From JAUXFK01 sp034189035 (GTDB taxonomy: Bacteria; Desulfobacterota; UBA8473): a DNA stretch of 47,111 bases. The translations under genes were made by a program, and so were the position numbers. The stretch covers positions 1-47,111 of the forward strand of contig JAXHVA010000029.1 of assembly GCA_034189035.1 (NCBI GenBank). The letters run 5' to 3'. The notes below the pieces were generated by a model that worked only from the letters and a program-made list of their open reading frames with translations, was not told the origin of the DNA and did not search any database. This document shows, in pieces, positions 17,480-26,559 of the stretch (position 1 is its first letter; each line of letters starts with the position of its first letter).

Positions 17480-18592
17480 TTATCTATCTGTTAAAGTCGT
17501 GAGAAACGCTATGATATCGTCTACTTCTTCATCTGTCAGTCCAAGATCCCCCACATCATCCGTATTTAAATTAGCCGATATTTCAGGGGGAGACCAGTTA
17601 CCTACATCCCGTGTGTTATGAAAATTAACAATTGAGTTCAGCGTGGGGAAAAAGCCGTTATGGGCATAAGGAGCCGTTAGGACAATGTTTCTCAATGTAG
17701 GAACTTTAAATTTTCCATACTGAAGCTGGTATTGAGCATCGCCTATCTGGGGAGTTGCACTTAAATAGTCGGATTCAAGAAAACCCCCGAGTCCGTAGTC
17801 CTTTGGATTGCCTGCCAGGAGAGGATTTTCCGGGACACCTATATTCTCATAACTGTAATTGGTAAAGAGGGGCTGTTCTCCATTTGGTCCCTCAGTGATT
17901 GAATGGCATTTTATACAATTTGCCGAGAAGAGTGCCATACCATGCATCTCTTTGTTAGTCAATACTCCTTCATCGAATCTGGAATTGAACTGTTGAACCT
18001 CCACAGAACGCTCATATGCTGCGATTGCAAGAGCGATATTGTCATATGCTTTATTTACATCATCTAATGAACCAGTACCAAATACAGTATAAAAGAGTTG
18101 AGTATAGGTAGAATCTCGCACGGCCTGAACAACTGCTTCTTTATCCGGCATATTCATCTCAACTAGATTGAGAGGCGGACCTTGAGCCTGCTCTGCAAGA
18201 GGGTCACTCAACGATGAAGAGAGACCGGTGGCTCTTCCGTCCCAAAACATCCCCCCAATATAGCCATTGATATTTGCCTCCCAAGCCAATGGAGGGCTGT
18301 ATCCAGAGTATGCAGACGAAGGGGCATTTCGCCCTCCTTTACTGACGCCGTCAGCCCCTGTCGACACAACAGTGTAGTAGGGGTCTCTGCTGTTTGTCGG
18401 ATCTGCGAAACCTACTACATGATGATGACATGTCTTGCATGACTGGGTGGAGTTGTACGAGAGATCCTTGTCTTGGTATAAGATTTTCCCAAGATGTTCG
18501 ATCTGTGAGAGTCCTTCTTCTGATAGCACCTCAGTTGACCCAAATACGAGGAAAGCAGAAATAACAACAACGAAAAATATCCAACGATTCAT
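17480..18592 (-). CDS. MauG-like dihaem cytochrome c peroxidase
   Basis: A 370-residue periplasmic dihaem protein. A Sec signal (about residues 1-24) is followed by two c-type haem sites, CKTCH near residue 53 and CIKCH near residue 227. It has family features such as the MFWDGRA motif and the C-terminal KVPTLRNIVLTAPYAHNGFFPTLNSI segment, split below the 20-residue limit: KVPTLRN, APYAHNG. It likely removes hydrogen peroxide using periplasmic cytochromes, or acts like MauG in protein oxidation. AAAGGAGG lies upstream of its ATG. The gene sits near envelope signalling genes and katG is 5 kb away, which together suggest peroxide defence in an anaerobe. Confidence 0.92.
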   Translation of the reverse strand: MNRWIFFVVVISAFLVFGSTEVLSEEGLSQIEHLGKILYQDKDLSYNSTQSCKTCHHHVVGFADPTNSRDPYYTVVSTGADGVSKGGRNAPSSAYSGYSPPLAWEANINGYIGGMFWDGRATGLSSSLSDPLAEQAQGPPLNLVEMNMPDKEAVVQAVRDSTYTQLFYTVFGTGSLDDVNKAYDNIALAIAAYERSVEVQQFNSRFDEGVLTNKEMHGMALFSANCIKCHSITEGPNGEQPLFTNYSYENIGVPENPLLAGNPKDYGLGGFLESDYLSATPQIGDAQYQLQYGKFKVPTLRNIVLTAPYAHNGFFPTLNSIVNFHNTRDVGNWSPPEISANLNTDDVGDLGLTDEEVDDIIAFLTTLTDR

Positions 18593-18672
18593 TTTTGATA
18601 ACCTCCTTTAAAAGATTGAATAAAGTCTTACATTACCCCGTTTTTAAGATGTATCTTTTAAGTCACCTTTTC

Positions 18673-19044
18673 TCAGCGGCACCAGCCGAATGAACAGCTC
18701 TTCCTTGAAGTGGCTGATCCCCGACCGGAATGTCTCCGAAGCATCTGAGTGGATAGTGTCCTATCTTTTTTCATCTTCCAGCAACAACCTTTATTTAATT
18801 GCCTGTTGTTGGAAGCCACATTAGGTTCTTTCCCTTGCTCTTGAGTTGCGGCAGCGATTCTTCTTCGATGTTCATATCTAAATATCTTTTTATCTTCTGG
18901 ATATTCATTTTGCAAACGTTCCTTGACCTCAGGGCTCACTTGTTCTTTTCCAGTGAGATCATCCGCGGCCAATACTGGAGTACTCAATATCCCCCATATC
19001 ATTAATACGCAACAAAAAGATCGTGATCGTATCTTCTTTTTCAT
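18673..19044 (-). CDS. Small exported Cys-rich hypothetical protein
   Basis: A 123-residue protein with a Sec signal ending near VLAADD, a charged helical middle and a basic, cysteine-containing C-terminal part (GCCWKMKKD, SCSFGWC). AAAGGAG lies eleven bases before the ATG. The low-complexity tail makes a frameshift near the 3' end possible, but no homologue came to mind that would show it. It lies 80 bases upstream of the dihaem peroxidase gene on the same strand and may be co-transcribed. Confidence 0.5.
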   Translation of the reverse strand: MKKKIRSRSFCCVLMIWGILSTPVLAADDLTGKEQVSPEVKERLQNEYPEDKKIFRYEHRRRIAAATQEQGKEPNVASNNRQLNKGCCWKMKKDRTLSTQMLRRHSGRGSATSRKSCSFGWCR

Positions 19045-19290
19045 CGTCTTAAGTCTCCTTTCAGTCCATTTTGTAAATTATTTTTATCTTCCGGATATAA
19101 AATTTCACTTCATAATCAATCTGAACCCCATCGATTCAACTGGACTTTTTTCCTGGACTTGTGAAATTTCATATCTTGGAGCATGTTGCATAAATAGATA
19201 CATCAAGATGCGTGCCAAATTGATTCTTCAATTATATTAAAGTGTTAGTGTTGTTCTCTTTGTATGATTTCGACAATCATCGATTTTGAC

Positions 19291-19302
19291 GACAATATTG
19301 TC
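19291..19302. promoter_or_regulatory. 12-bp palindrome, possible operator
   Basis: GACAATATTGTC is a perfect palindrome flanked by TTGAC on the left and GTCAA nearby on the right; a further CGACAAT lies at 19271-19277. The arrangement looks like a repressor site about 250 bases upstream of the small exported protein gene. Confidence 0.4.
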
Positions 19303-19689
19303 GAGTCAAGTTGATAGCCTTTTCAAAAGATTGGAAGAAACGGAAAAGGACAGTTGCAGTATTCACAATTCGTATACAGTCCCTGATATATACGGCAGGC
19401 TCAGCAGGTGTAAGAGCACCCTAGCGATATCTACTTTAGAGATATAACATATAAAATATTGTATTTCTGTGCAGCATATGCTTTTTGTTGTAAACGATTA
19501 TCTGAAGACTGTTGTGGCCAAGTGAAGGGCTGCATGTGCACCTCTTTTTAAAAAAAAGCCTGGATACCATTGTTATCGTATGAGAGATAGATATCAAATT
19601 CATTACAGCCCAGCAACATTCTATATTCTTACCCCAGCAACATCTACGGATTAGGCAACTGCCACCACCACCATCTTTGCAAAAGTTAT

Positions 19690-19844
19690 GAAGAGAAGCT
19701 GAGGGTAGAGTAGGGGTGTATTTATCAGAAGCGGAATGATGAAGAATACCATGTTGGACTAATCCACTTTGGCATAATTTTACCCTATCAGTATCTATAG
19801 GGATTGTAGAAACTTTTTTTGATCAAAAGATTGGATAAATAATA
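19690..19844 (+). repeat. Degenerate dispersed repeat, copy A
   Basis: One of three direct copies. The best conserved core (19730-19844) includes ACCATGTTGGACTAATCCAC, CTTTGGCATAATTTTA and a closing ATTGGATAAATAATA, and matches copy B closely over about 110 bases. It lies just beyond the 3' end of the broken hybrid kinase gene. Confidence 0.65.
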
Positions 19845-19887
19845 CTCAATTTTGTCTTGAAGGAGGAATATTGGATGTCCCTTTTAT

Positions 19888-21545
19888 TCACTTTATCTCT
19901 CTTTTAATATTTCCGAGTACTTCCTGAATCTTACTTGCTAATTGATCCTTTGTGAATGGTTTATTAATTAAGTGTATATTTTTTTTAAGGATACCACGAT
20001 GAGCAATTATATTAGCAGTATAACCTGACATGAAAATTGTTTGAATATCAGGCTTGATGGTTTCAATGGCATCCATAAGATCTTTTCCACTCATTACAGG
20101 CATTATCAGATCAGTTAAAAGTATATGAATTTCAATTTTTTCTTTTTTACAAAATGCGAATGCCTTATTTGGAGAAGAGAAGGCTATGACCTTATGCCCA
20201 ATGATTTCAAGGATTCTCTTTATCGTCTCCATAACCATTTCGTCGTCCTCAACCAATAGAATTATCCCGGTTTTACAGACAACTGCTTTTTCTGGCAGTA
20301 TTTCTTCTTTTTCTTCACTTTCTGTCCATCTTGGAAAATATATTTTGAAAGTAGTTCCCTCCCCAGGTTCAGTATAAACGTTAATGAAACCGTTATTTTG
20401 TTTTACAATTCCATAGACCGTAGCAAGCCCCATACCTGTTCCCTCACCATTTTTTTTGTTGTAAAAAAAGGCTCGAAGATATGTGGCAGGGTTTCCTGAT
20501 CAATTCCTATTCCGTTATCACTAATCGATATCATTACGAACTCACCGCGGGGAAATTCCGGATGTTGAGAACAAAAAACATCATCAATAGTCACATTAGC
20601 CGTTTCGATGACCAGCTTCCCTCCTTTGGGCATTGAATCTCTGGCATTAAGGGCTAAATTGAATGTCAACTGATCTATCTGTAAAGGGTCAAGATATACC
20701 TTCCAAAGGTTTTCCCCAAGAATAAAATATATACTAATATCCTCGCCGATAAGACGAGAAATCATTTTTTCAATACCAGCAATTGTACGATTGACTTCAA
20801 TGGTTCTGGGTCTGATGATCTGCATTCGTGAGAATCCCAGCAATTGCCGTGTTAAATCAGCTGAGTGTTTTACGGCTTTTTCAATCTGTTTCATCATAGA
20901 GTAAATTGAATTTTTCGAATTGTCAGTAGGTATTTTAAGCATTATCAGTTCAGTGCAACCCAAAATTACATTTAGCATATTATTAAAGTCATGAGCTATA
21001 CCGCCAGCGAGTCGTCCTATGGCCTCCATTTTTTGTGCTTGAAGCAGACTTTTATTTGCCTTTTCGAGTTCGTTGGTTCGTTGCGTGACCCTATCTTCAA
21101 GCTCAAATTTCATCTTTTCCAGTTCTTTTCTCAGTCTATACTCTTCTTCTATAACTTTGCCCTCAATCGTAAAATATTTGATATTGCCATCTTTATTGAT
21201 AATAGGTTTTAAATTGAAAATAATCTGAACAGGTTTACGTTCAGCACTTCTGAAATTTGTTTCAATTCTGCTGGCAATAATTTTTTTGCCTTTTTCTATA
21301 CATTCTGATATTTTCATCCTCTCTGTATGAGAATGAGACCAATGTTTTATATCCAGAAAATATTTGCCAACGACATCTTCAAAACTCGTTCCACCCAGAA
21401 TAAGAGGTGCTTCATTGCAGAAAAGTAGATTTCCATCTTTATCAAGTACAGCAACAAAAGTATCCAGAGAATTGAGCCATTCCAGAATATCATTCGGATT
21501 ATCAAAAGCCTCAGTAAGTCGTTTAATTCCTAGTTCTTCTAACAT
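19888..21545 (-). pseudogene. Frameshifted PAS hybrid histidine kinase
   Basis: Two overlapping frames together encode one soluble hybrid kinase of about 552 residues. The first (20403-21545) has a PAS domain (about 25-135), a coiled coil, a HisKA domain with His185 in GIAHDFNNM, and most of the HATPase domain up to EPFFTTKK. The second frame resumes with GMGLATVYGIVKQN and continues to a receiver domain (LLVEDDE, phospho-acceptor in LLTDLIMPV, KPF). The break is in the A8 tract (plus-strand T8) at 20450-20457; one more A would restore the frame. Either the gene is inactivated or phase variable, or this is an assembly error. There is no membrane segment, so it would sense a cytoplasmic signal. 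Confidence 0.85.
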
Positions 21546-21630
21546 GATCCCGTCTCACAAAGTCTATTTTGGCTGGATATCATTTCTAACGTATAGGGTT
21601 TTATCTATGTCTCGTTTTTTGTATAGAGAG

Positions 21631-21795
21631 GAGTTTGAGTTTTAGGGGTAACCAAGAAAAGAGTATAGGTCGTTTGATCTGTAGCAGTATGATGAATAAG
21701 ACCATGTTGGGCTAAGCCACTTTGGCATAATTTTATCCTAGCAATATCTATAAGGATTGTAAAGACTTTTTGATCAAAAAATTGGATAAATAATA
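21631..21795 (+). repeat. Degenerate dispersed repeat, copy B
   Basis: Direct copy upstream of the hybrid kinase gene and downstream of higA. It matches copy A over ACCATGTTGG.CTAA.CCAC, TTTGGCATAATTTTA and ATTGGATAAATAATA, and matches copy C over its left part (GAGTTTGAGTTTTAGG and following). Confidence 0.65.
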
Positions 21796-21877
21796 TAGAA
21801 GGTGCTATTGAGAGGCGAACATGAGTGTATTATAAAAATCGATTGCCCTAAAAAAGCGCGACATATCATGTGTTAGT

Positions 21878-22211
21878 TCAAATGATTTGTTCGCTGTTTA
21901 TTTTCTTCTCAGAATGTAACAAGTGGAGTGGAATTGGCTTTACCTTTTTCCAGTATTTTGATAGTCTCTCAGCATTCCACAAATCATAATTTTGTTTTAA
22001 ATTTAGCCAAGCCGTTGTATTGAATGCGCGCGACAGCCGTAAATTCATATCTGGTGTGATAGAACCTCTTTCATTGATGATCTTTGATAAATTTTTTCGA
22101 GAAATACCAAGAATCTTGGCCATATCTTTTATTGTGATAGACAATGGTTCTTAAATAATCTTCTTTTATGATTTTTCCTGGATGTGTTGGTTTTCTTTTA
22201 ATTCTTCTCAT
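21878..22211 (-). pseudogene. higA: higA-like antitoxin, frameshifted
   Basis: An XRE-type antitoxin of the HigA family. From the ATG at 22211 the expected N-terminus MRRIKRKPTHPGKIIKEDYL is read, then the frame is lost near 22152 where TTTAAGAACC has one extra A; the downstream frame continues with SITIKDMAKILGISRKNLSK and the rest of the helix-turn-helix domain. A short in-frame loss after FNTT is also likely. The intact frame from an internal ATG (88 residues) lacks the conserved N-terminus. The gene follows higB by 12 bases in the usual higBA order. Confidence 0.8.
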
Positions 22212-22223
22212 AACATCACCTTA

Positions 22224-22507
22224 TTAATTATAATCCCCATAACCAACAATATAGGCATCAAGATTTTATAAATTCAAAAGAACCTCCAATTTCCTGATAC
22301 TCTAAACGAATTCTGTGTTTTTTTATCACCACTCAGTTGGTGGAGAAAGGAGCCAGGATAATTCATATCCCTAATATCATTAGCAGCATTAAGCCTATCG
22401 AGAATTATTTCAAGTCTATTGGAATGCTTAGTTCTAATTCCTTTTTTGCTACCAGAACAGAAAAAATCCTCCAAACCTTTATGTTTGAATGATTTAATCA
22501 CGAACAT
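22224..22507 (-). pseudogene. higB: higB-like toxin, frameshifted
   Basis: A RelE/HigB-type mRNA interferase. Residues 1-74 read MFVIKSFKHKGLEDFF to SGNWR, matching HigB, after which the frame ends early; the conserved C-terminal DAYIVGYGDYN is still readable in another frame up to the TAA at 22224. The catalytic C-terminal part is thus disconnected and the toxin is probably inactive. Both genes of the pair are damaged, so the module looks like a dead addiction system. Confidence 0.8.
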
Positions 22508-22512
22508 ATTTC

Positions 22513-22529
22513 GTAACCTGAATGGTTAC
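22513..22529. promoter_or_regulatory. higBA operator palindrome
   Basis: GTAACCTGAATGGTTAC has perfect six-base arms and sits 6-22 bases upstream of the higB start, the usual position for HigA autorepression. It has survived although both genes are broken. Confidence 0.6.
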
Positions 22530-22622
22530 CCATGTCAAAAAATAGATATACAGTAGGCGGAAAACTAAGGGGTCGGGCTCTTATTAAGTACGGCAAAACT
22601 CAAAGCATGAAAAAATGAATTT

Positions 22623-23012
22623 TCAAATACTTTTCAAATCGGCACTGCTCATCGAGTTCCGCTTAAGCGTTTTGTTCGTCTGGCCATCAATATCCTTGTA
22701 GTTCCCATACAACAGATCGAAGAGTGGACCCGCCCTTCATCCTTCAATGTCTGACCTTAAATCGAGCCATTCGGTTATTCTCTCGAACTTGCCCTCCGGG
22801 TTTTCAGAGATTTTGCCAAGTTCAATGATGACATCGATCTTGTCATCTGAAATAGAAGCACCACAATAGCATCCATTGTCTTCGATTGCCTCAACAGTGA
22901 AGGCATCATGAAATGCGCCGACATCCATTTTTGTATTACGGGTTGCAATGAGCTGACGGCCCCATTGTGCAAATTCGCCTGTGTGATTTTTCTTCCGTAG
23001 TCTCTTCTTCAT
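22623..23012 (-). pseudogene. YggL-like (DUF469) protein with in-frame TGA
   Basis: The start MKKRLRKKNHTGEFAQWG is typical of the YggL/DUF469 family, small proteins that bind the 50S ribosome. The continuous frame (22737-23012) ends after 91 residues at ...RSDIEG followed by TGA. Reading through this TGA in the same frame gives RAGPLFDLLYGN, which matches the family's C-terminal motif (E. coli YggL ends ...SELFDVWWD), and continues to a TGA at 22623. The gene therefore appears cut by a nonsense codon close to its 3' end; recoding cannot be excluded. No strong ribosome-binding site is visible. Confidence 0.65.
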
Positions 23013-23088
23013 TTTATTGAGCGAGTAGTTATTAGTTTATACCTACATCCAGCAGTTTTATCCATTGTCCCGCTTTGTGTAATGAAAG

Positions 23089-23205
23089 AAGTTGAAGATT
23101 TAGGTGTAGCCGGGAATAGAGTAAGGGAGGTTAAATCAATAGCGGGATTATGAGTAAAACCTTGTTTGACCAAACCGCTTTGGTATTGTTTTTGATAATA
23201 TCAAT
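23089..23205 (+). repeat. Degenerate dispersed repeat, copy C
   Basis: A more diverged third copy upstream of the YggL-like gene. It shares with copy B GAAGTTGAAGATTTAGGTGT and AGAGTA..., and with both other copies TAAAACCTTGTTTGACCAA and CCGCTTTGG; the 3' half is largely lost. Confidence 0.5.
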
Positions 23206-23370
23206 ATGGCGCTTTATGGAGACCGAATGCCACAAAATTTAGCCCAAGACCAACGCTTTCTCGGTTCAACTCGAATCGGATATTTGCTTGTATTCCATAT
23301 CTAGGAAAGCATGCTGCAGTATTTCCCTCATCTCTATCTGCTGTAGAAAGACTTAAAGTGTGTGCCTTTT

Positions 23371-23562
23371 ACGGGCTGTTGCCCAAATCCCTTCTCGCTT
23401 GTCCAAAATGTTTTGTGACATATCTTTCTTGCTACAGGCGATTTCAAAACCTGTTCCTTAGGCTCAAGATTCGAAATCGCTACCCTTTCGCTTCACCAAA
23501 ATCTGTGAACAAAAACCTTTTAATGACCGCTTAAAGGAATTTTTGTTTGGACAATAGCCCGT
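23371..23562. repeat. About 190-bp element with terminal inverted repeats
   Basis: ACGGGCTGTTGCCCAAA (23371-23387) and its imperfect inverse TTTGGACAATAGCCCGT (23546-23562) bracket a non-coding stretch. Inside it GCGATTTC (23438-23445) pairs with GAAATCGC (23473-23480), and CGCTT..CCAAAAT..GTGA occurs twice in direct orientation. The shape is that of a MITE-like element or a structured RNA; no coding capacity is seen. The rest of the 23013-23714 gap has nothing else I can name apart from repeat copy C. Confidence 0.5.
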
Positions 23563-23714
23563 TAATGCTTTTGTTATGCATTATCAAGTTGTAGATTAAT
23601 CTCACAGGTTAAGGTACCGGTTCAGCTATGGCTGTATGCCATGCGCCGAGACCGGTTGATACCTGAGTGTTTTTGCCGCCCTATCAGAATCCCTTGAAGA
23701 TGTTTATGTTACGA

Positions 23715-25910
23715 TCAGGCGAGGTCGAAACGGTCAAGGTTCATTACTTTATCCCAAGCCGCTACAAAGTCGTGCAGGAACTTCTCCTGAGAGTCATTAC
23801 ATGCGTAGACTTCCGCCACGGCCCGGAGTTGTGAATTTGAACCGAAGATGAGGTCAACACGCGTACCGGACCACTTAAGTTCGCCCGTTGCACGATTTCG
23901 CCCCTCGAATATCTCATCGTTTTCTGAGGTTGCCTTCCATGTCGTGCTCATGTCGAGCAGATTTACGAAGAAGTCATTGGTAAGCGTTTCTGGCCGCTTG
24001 GTGAAGACGCCGTGTTGGGACTGACCGAAGTTGGCATTCAAGACGCGCATACCCCCGACAAGAACCGTCATCTCAGGAGCGGTCAGCGTCAGCAGTTGCG
24101 CACGATCGACCAGCAGTTCCTCTGTAGGTACCGCATATTTGGTTTTGAGGTAGTTACGGAAACCATCTGCAGTCGGTTCGAGTACGGCAAATGACTCCAC
24201 GTCTGTTTGCTCCTGAGACGCATCAGTGCGCCCCGGTGTGAAGGGAACGGTCACATCGTGACCGGCATTCTTTGCAGCTTGCTCTACACCTGCGCATCCT
24301 CCCAGGACAATCAAGTCGGCAAGAGAAACCATCTTTCCGTCTGATTGCGCGCTGTTGAACTCCTTTTGTACTCCCTCAAGGGTCTGCAGCACAGACTTCA
24401 GTTGGGTCGGCTGGTTCACTTCCCAATCCTTTTGCGGCGCAAGACGGATGCGCGCTCCGTTCGCGCCGCCGCGCTTGTCGGAACCGCGGAACGTAGACGT
24501 CGACGCCCATGCAGTCGAGACCAGCTCCGAGACCAAAAGGCCTGAGGAAAGGATCTTCCCCTTGAGGGCGGCGATGTCCTGTGCGTTGATCAGTTCATGA
24601 TCAACTGCGGGCACCGGGTCCTGCCAGATCAGTTCCTCCTCCGGGATCTCTGCGCCGAGATAGCGTGATCGGGGGCCCATATCGCGATGGGTCAGCTTGA
24701 ACCATGCCCGGGCAAAGGCGTCTGCGAATTCTTCAGGGTTCTGCTGGTAGCGCCGCGCAATCGGCTCATAGATCGGATCGAAACGAAGGGAGAGGTCCGC
24801 CGTGGTCATCATCGGCCTGTGCTTCTTCGACGGGTCGTGCGCGTCAACCACCATATCCTCTTCGGCTACGTCCTTGCCCATCCACTGATATGCGCCAGCC
24901 GGGCTCTTGACCAGCTCCCACTCGTATTTGAACAACACGTTCAGATAGCCCATATCCCATTTGATCGGGTTCGGCTTCCAGGCGCCCTCGATGCCGCTGC
25001 CGATTGTATCACCGGCCTTGCCGCTGCCGAAGCTGCTCTTCCAGCCGAGGCCTTGCTCCTCGATGCCAGCGGCTTCTGGTTCTGGACCGACAAGCGCCGC
25101 ATCGCCCGCACCATGGCACTTACCGAAGGAGTGCCCTCCGGCAACCAGCGCGACGGTCTCCTCGTCATTCATCGCCATGCGTGCGAAGGTCTCTCGTACA
25201 TCACGGCCGGACGCGACTGGATCAGGGTTGCCGTTCGGGCCTTCCGGGTTCACGTAGATGAGGCCCATCTGCACAGCGGCGAGCGGATTTTCGAGTTCTC
25301 GGTCTCCGGAGTAGCGTTTGTCGCCAAGCCACTCGGCCTCAGAGCCCCAGTAGATGTCCTCTTCCGGCTCCCAGACATCCTCGCGCCCACCACCAAAGCC
25401 AAAGGTCTTGAATCCCATCGACTCTAGAGCGCAGTTGCCCGCGAGGATCATGAGATCGGCCCAGGAAATCTTCTTGCCGTATTTCTGTTTGATCGGCCAG
25501 AGCAGACGACGAGCCTTGTCGAGGTTCACGTTGTCAGGCCAGCTGTTGAGGGGCGCAAAGCGTTGGGTGCCTGACCCCGCGCCCCCACGGCCGTCACCCA
25601 TGCGGTAAGTGCCTGCACTGTGCCATGCCATCCGGATAAAAAGCGGCCCATAGTGACCGTAATCGGCTGGCCACCAATCCTGCGAGTCGATCATCAGCGC
25701 ATAAAGATCCTTCTTTAGGGCTTCGAGGTCGATTTTTTTGAATTCTTCAGCGTAGTTAAACTCCTTGCCCATGGGATTGCTCATGGTAGAGTTCTGATGA
25801 AGAATCTTGAGGTTCAACTGGTTCGGCCACCAGTCCCGGTTCGATGTGCCTCTGCCGGCAGCGGGTTTGTCGGATCCGCCAGCTACTGGGCATTTGTTAT
25901 TTTTATTCAT
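23715..25910 (-). CDS. katG: Catalase-peroxidase
   Basis: A 731-residue KatG that destroys hydrogen peroxide with a haem b centre. The active site Arg93-Trp96-His97 (IRMAWHSAGTYR) is present, as are Trp96, Tyr219 and Met245 that form the Met-Tyr-Trp adduct needed for catalase activity. The second, haem-free domain is complete. The ATG at 25910 has GGAAAGGAGAATAGGA upstream, so the longer reading with 32 extra residues is rejected. Its base composition is clearly richer in GC (runs such as GCCGCCGCGCTTGTCGG) than its neighbours, indicating recent acquisition. It stands alone in a zone of remnants. Confidence 0.97.
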   Translation of the reverse strand: MNKNNKCPVAGGSDKPAAGRGTSNRDWWPNQLNLKILHQNSTMSNPMGKEFNYAEEFKKIDLEALKKDLYALMIDSQDWWPADYGHYGPLFIRMAWHSAGTYRMGDGRGGAGSGTQRFAPLNSWPDNVNLDKARRLLWPIKQKYGKKISWADLMILAGNCALESMGFKTFGFGGGREDVWEPEEDIYWGSEAEWLGDKRYSGDRELENPLAAVQMGLIYVNPEGPNGNPDPVASGRDVRETFARMAMNDEETVALVAGGHSFGKCHGAGDAALVGPEPEAAGIEEQGLGWKSSFGSGKAGDTIGSGIEGAWKPNPIKWDMGYLNVLFKYEWELVKSPAGAYQWMGKDVAEEDMVVDAHDPSKKHRPMMTTADLSLRFDPIYEPIARRYQQNPEEFADAFARAWFKLTHRDMGPRSRYLGAEIPEEELIWQDPVPAVDHELINAQDIAALKGKILSSGLLVSELVSTAWASTSTFRGSDKRGGANGARIRLAPQKDWEVNQPTQLKSVLQTLEGVQKEFNSAQSDGKMVSLADLIVLGGCAGVEQAAKNAGHDVTVPFTPGRTDASQEQTDVESFAVLEPTADGFRNYLKTKYAVPTEELLVDRAQLLTLTAPEMTVLVGGMRVLNANFGQSQHGVFTKRPETLTNDFFVNLLDMSTTWKATSENDEIFEGRNRATGELKWSGTRVDLIFGSNSQLRAVAEVYACNDSQEKFLHDFVAAWDKVMNLDRFDLA

Positions 25911-26156
25911 TCCTATTCTCCTTTCCGTATAGATTTGGGGTTTTGCAGCTAACGCAGAGCTCAGACCGCTACACGATGCTGTGTATAATGCGTTCAACCT
26001 GTACAAGACTCACTCAGCTTGCTCACCAAAGGCGTATCAATCGAGCTGGCTAGTACAGTCGGCTCCAATGAATTGATAATTTTAAGGCCTTCCCTTAAGC
26101 TATGGTTTATTAAGAGTTTCAATACTGAAGCATAAACCAATTTTAGATAAGGAGAA

Positions 26157-26175
26157 GACTAAATGAGATTTAGTC
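26157..26175. promoter_or_regulatory. Palindrome upstream of katG
   Basis: GACTAAATGAGATTTAGTC has seven-base perfect arms and lies about 250 bases upstream of katG. A second inverted repeat, TGGTTTAT/ATAAACCA, spans 26103-26139. Neither matches a PerR or OxyR consensus that I can recall, so the role is open. Confidence 0.35.
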
Positions 26176-26193
26176 ACTGAATAACACAAATAA

Positions 26194-26485
26194 TATTGCG
26201 GAATCGACCTTTATGCAAGAAAAATCTATCTTTGCATCCTAGATGAAAGAGGGGCGTCAGATTGCACAAGACATTAAAACTGATCGCGAGGTGCTCTTCA
26301 AGATCAGAAACCTTTCAGAGAAACCATTGCCGTGGCAGTGGAATGGATGTTCACCTTGTATTGGATAGCTGACATCTGTAACGAGTATGAGATCCCCTTT
26401 GTTCTTCTTTATGCCCTTTACATGAAGCCATTCACGGGGGAAAAGCGAAAAACACGAAAAGCAGATTCGCGTAAAATAAACATAC
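26194..26485 (+). pseudogene. IS110-family transposase remnant
   Basis: Reading the plus strand in shifting frames gives the N-terminal third of an IS110-type DEDD transposase: YCGIDLYARKIYLCILDERG at 26194-26253, DIKTDREVLFKI in a second frame, then VAVEWMFTLYWIADICNEYE and VLLYALYMK ... KADSRKI back in a third run ending near 26485. At least two frameshifts and loss of the C-terminal two thirds show it is dead. The first catalytic Asp of GIDLYARK is still there. It suggests past insertion activity beside the acquired katG. Confidence 0.78.
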
Positions 26486-26559
26486 AAAAAAAGGTTTGTT
26501 GATAGGCTATACGAAAAAATTTATTTTTTCGTTAATACGTAATTTTATTCTTGACATCA

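Larger units (their letters stand above)
19045..19887. other. Long intergenic region
   Basis: About 840 bases without a supportable gene. It contains the palindrome at 19291-19302 and repeat copy A at 19690-19844. Short reading frames here lack ribosome-binding sites. Confidence 0.5.

Noticed and set aside
21580..21875. Integron attC site at repeat copy B
   Set aside because: CTAAC- and GTTAG-like ends exist but are nearly 290 bases apart and paired L/R core sites are missing; the other copies do not fit either.
24687..25427. 246-codon plus-strand reading frame inside katG
   Set aside because: It is an antisense shadow of the GC-rich katG gene with no ribosome-binding site or family likeness.
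26257..26487. 76-codon minus-strand frame with a HPFHCHG stretch suggesting a copper protein
   Set aside because: The opposite strand reads as an IS110 transposase remnant over the same bases, so the frame is a chance product.
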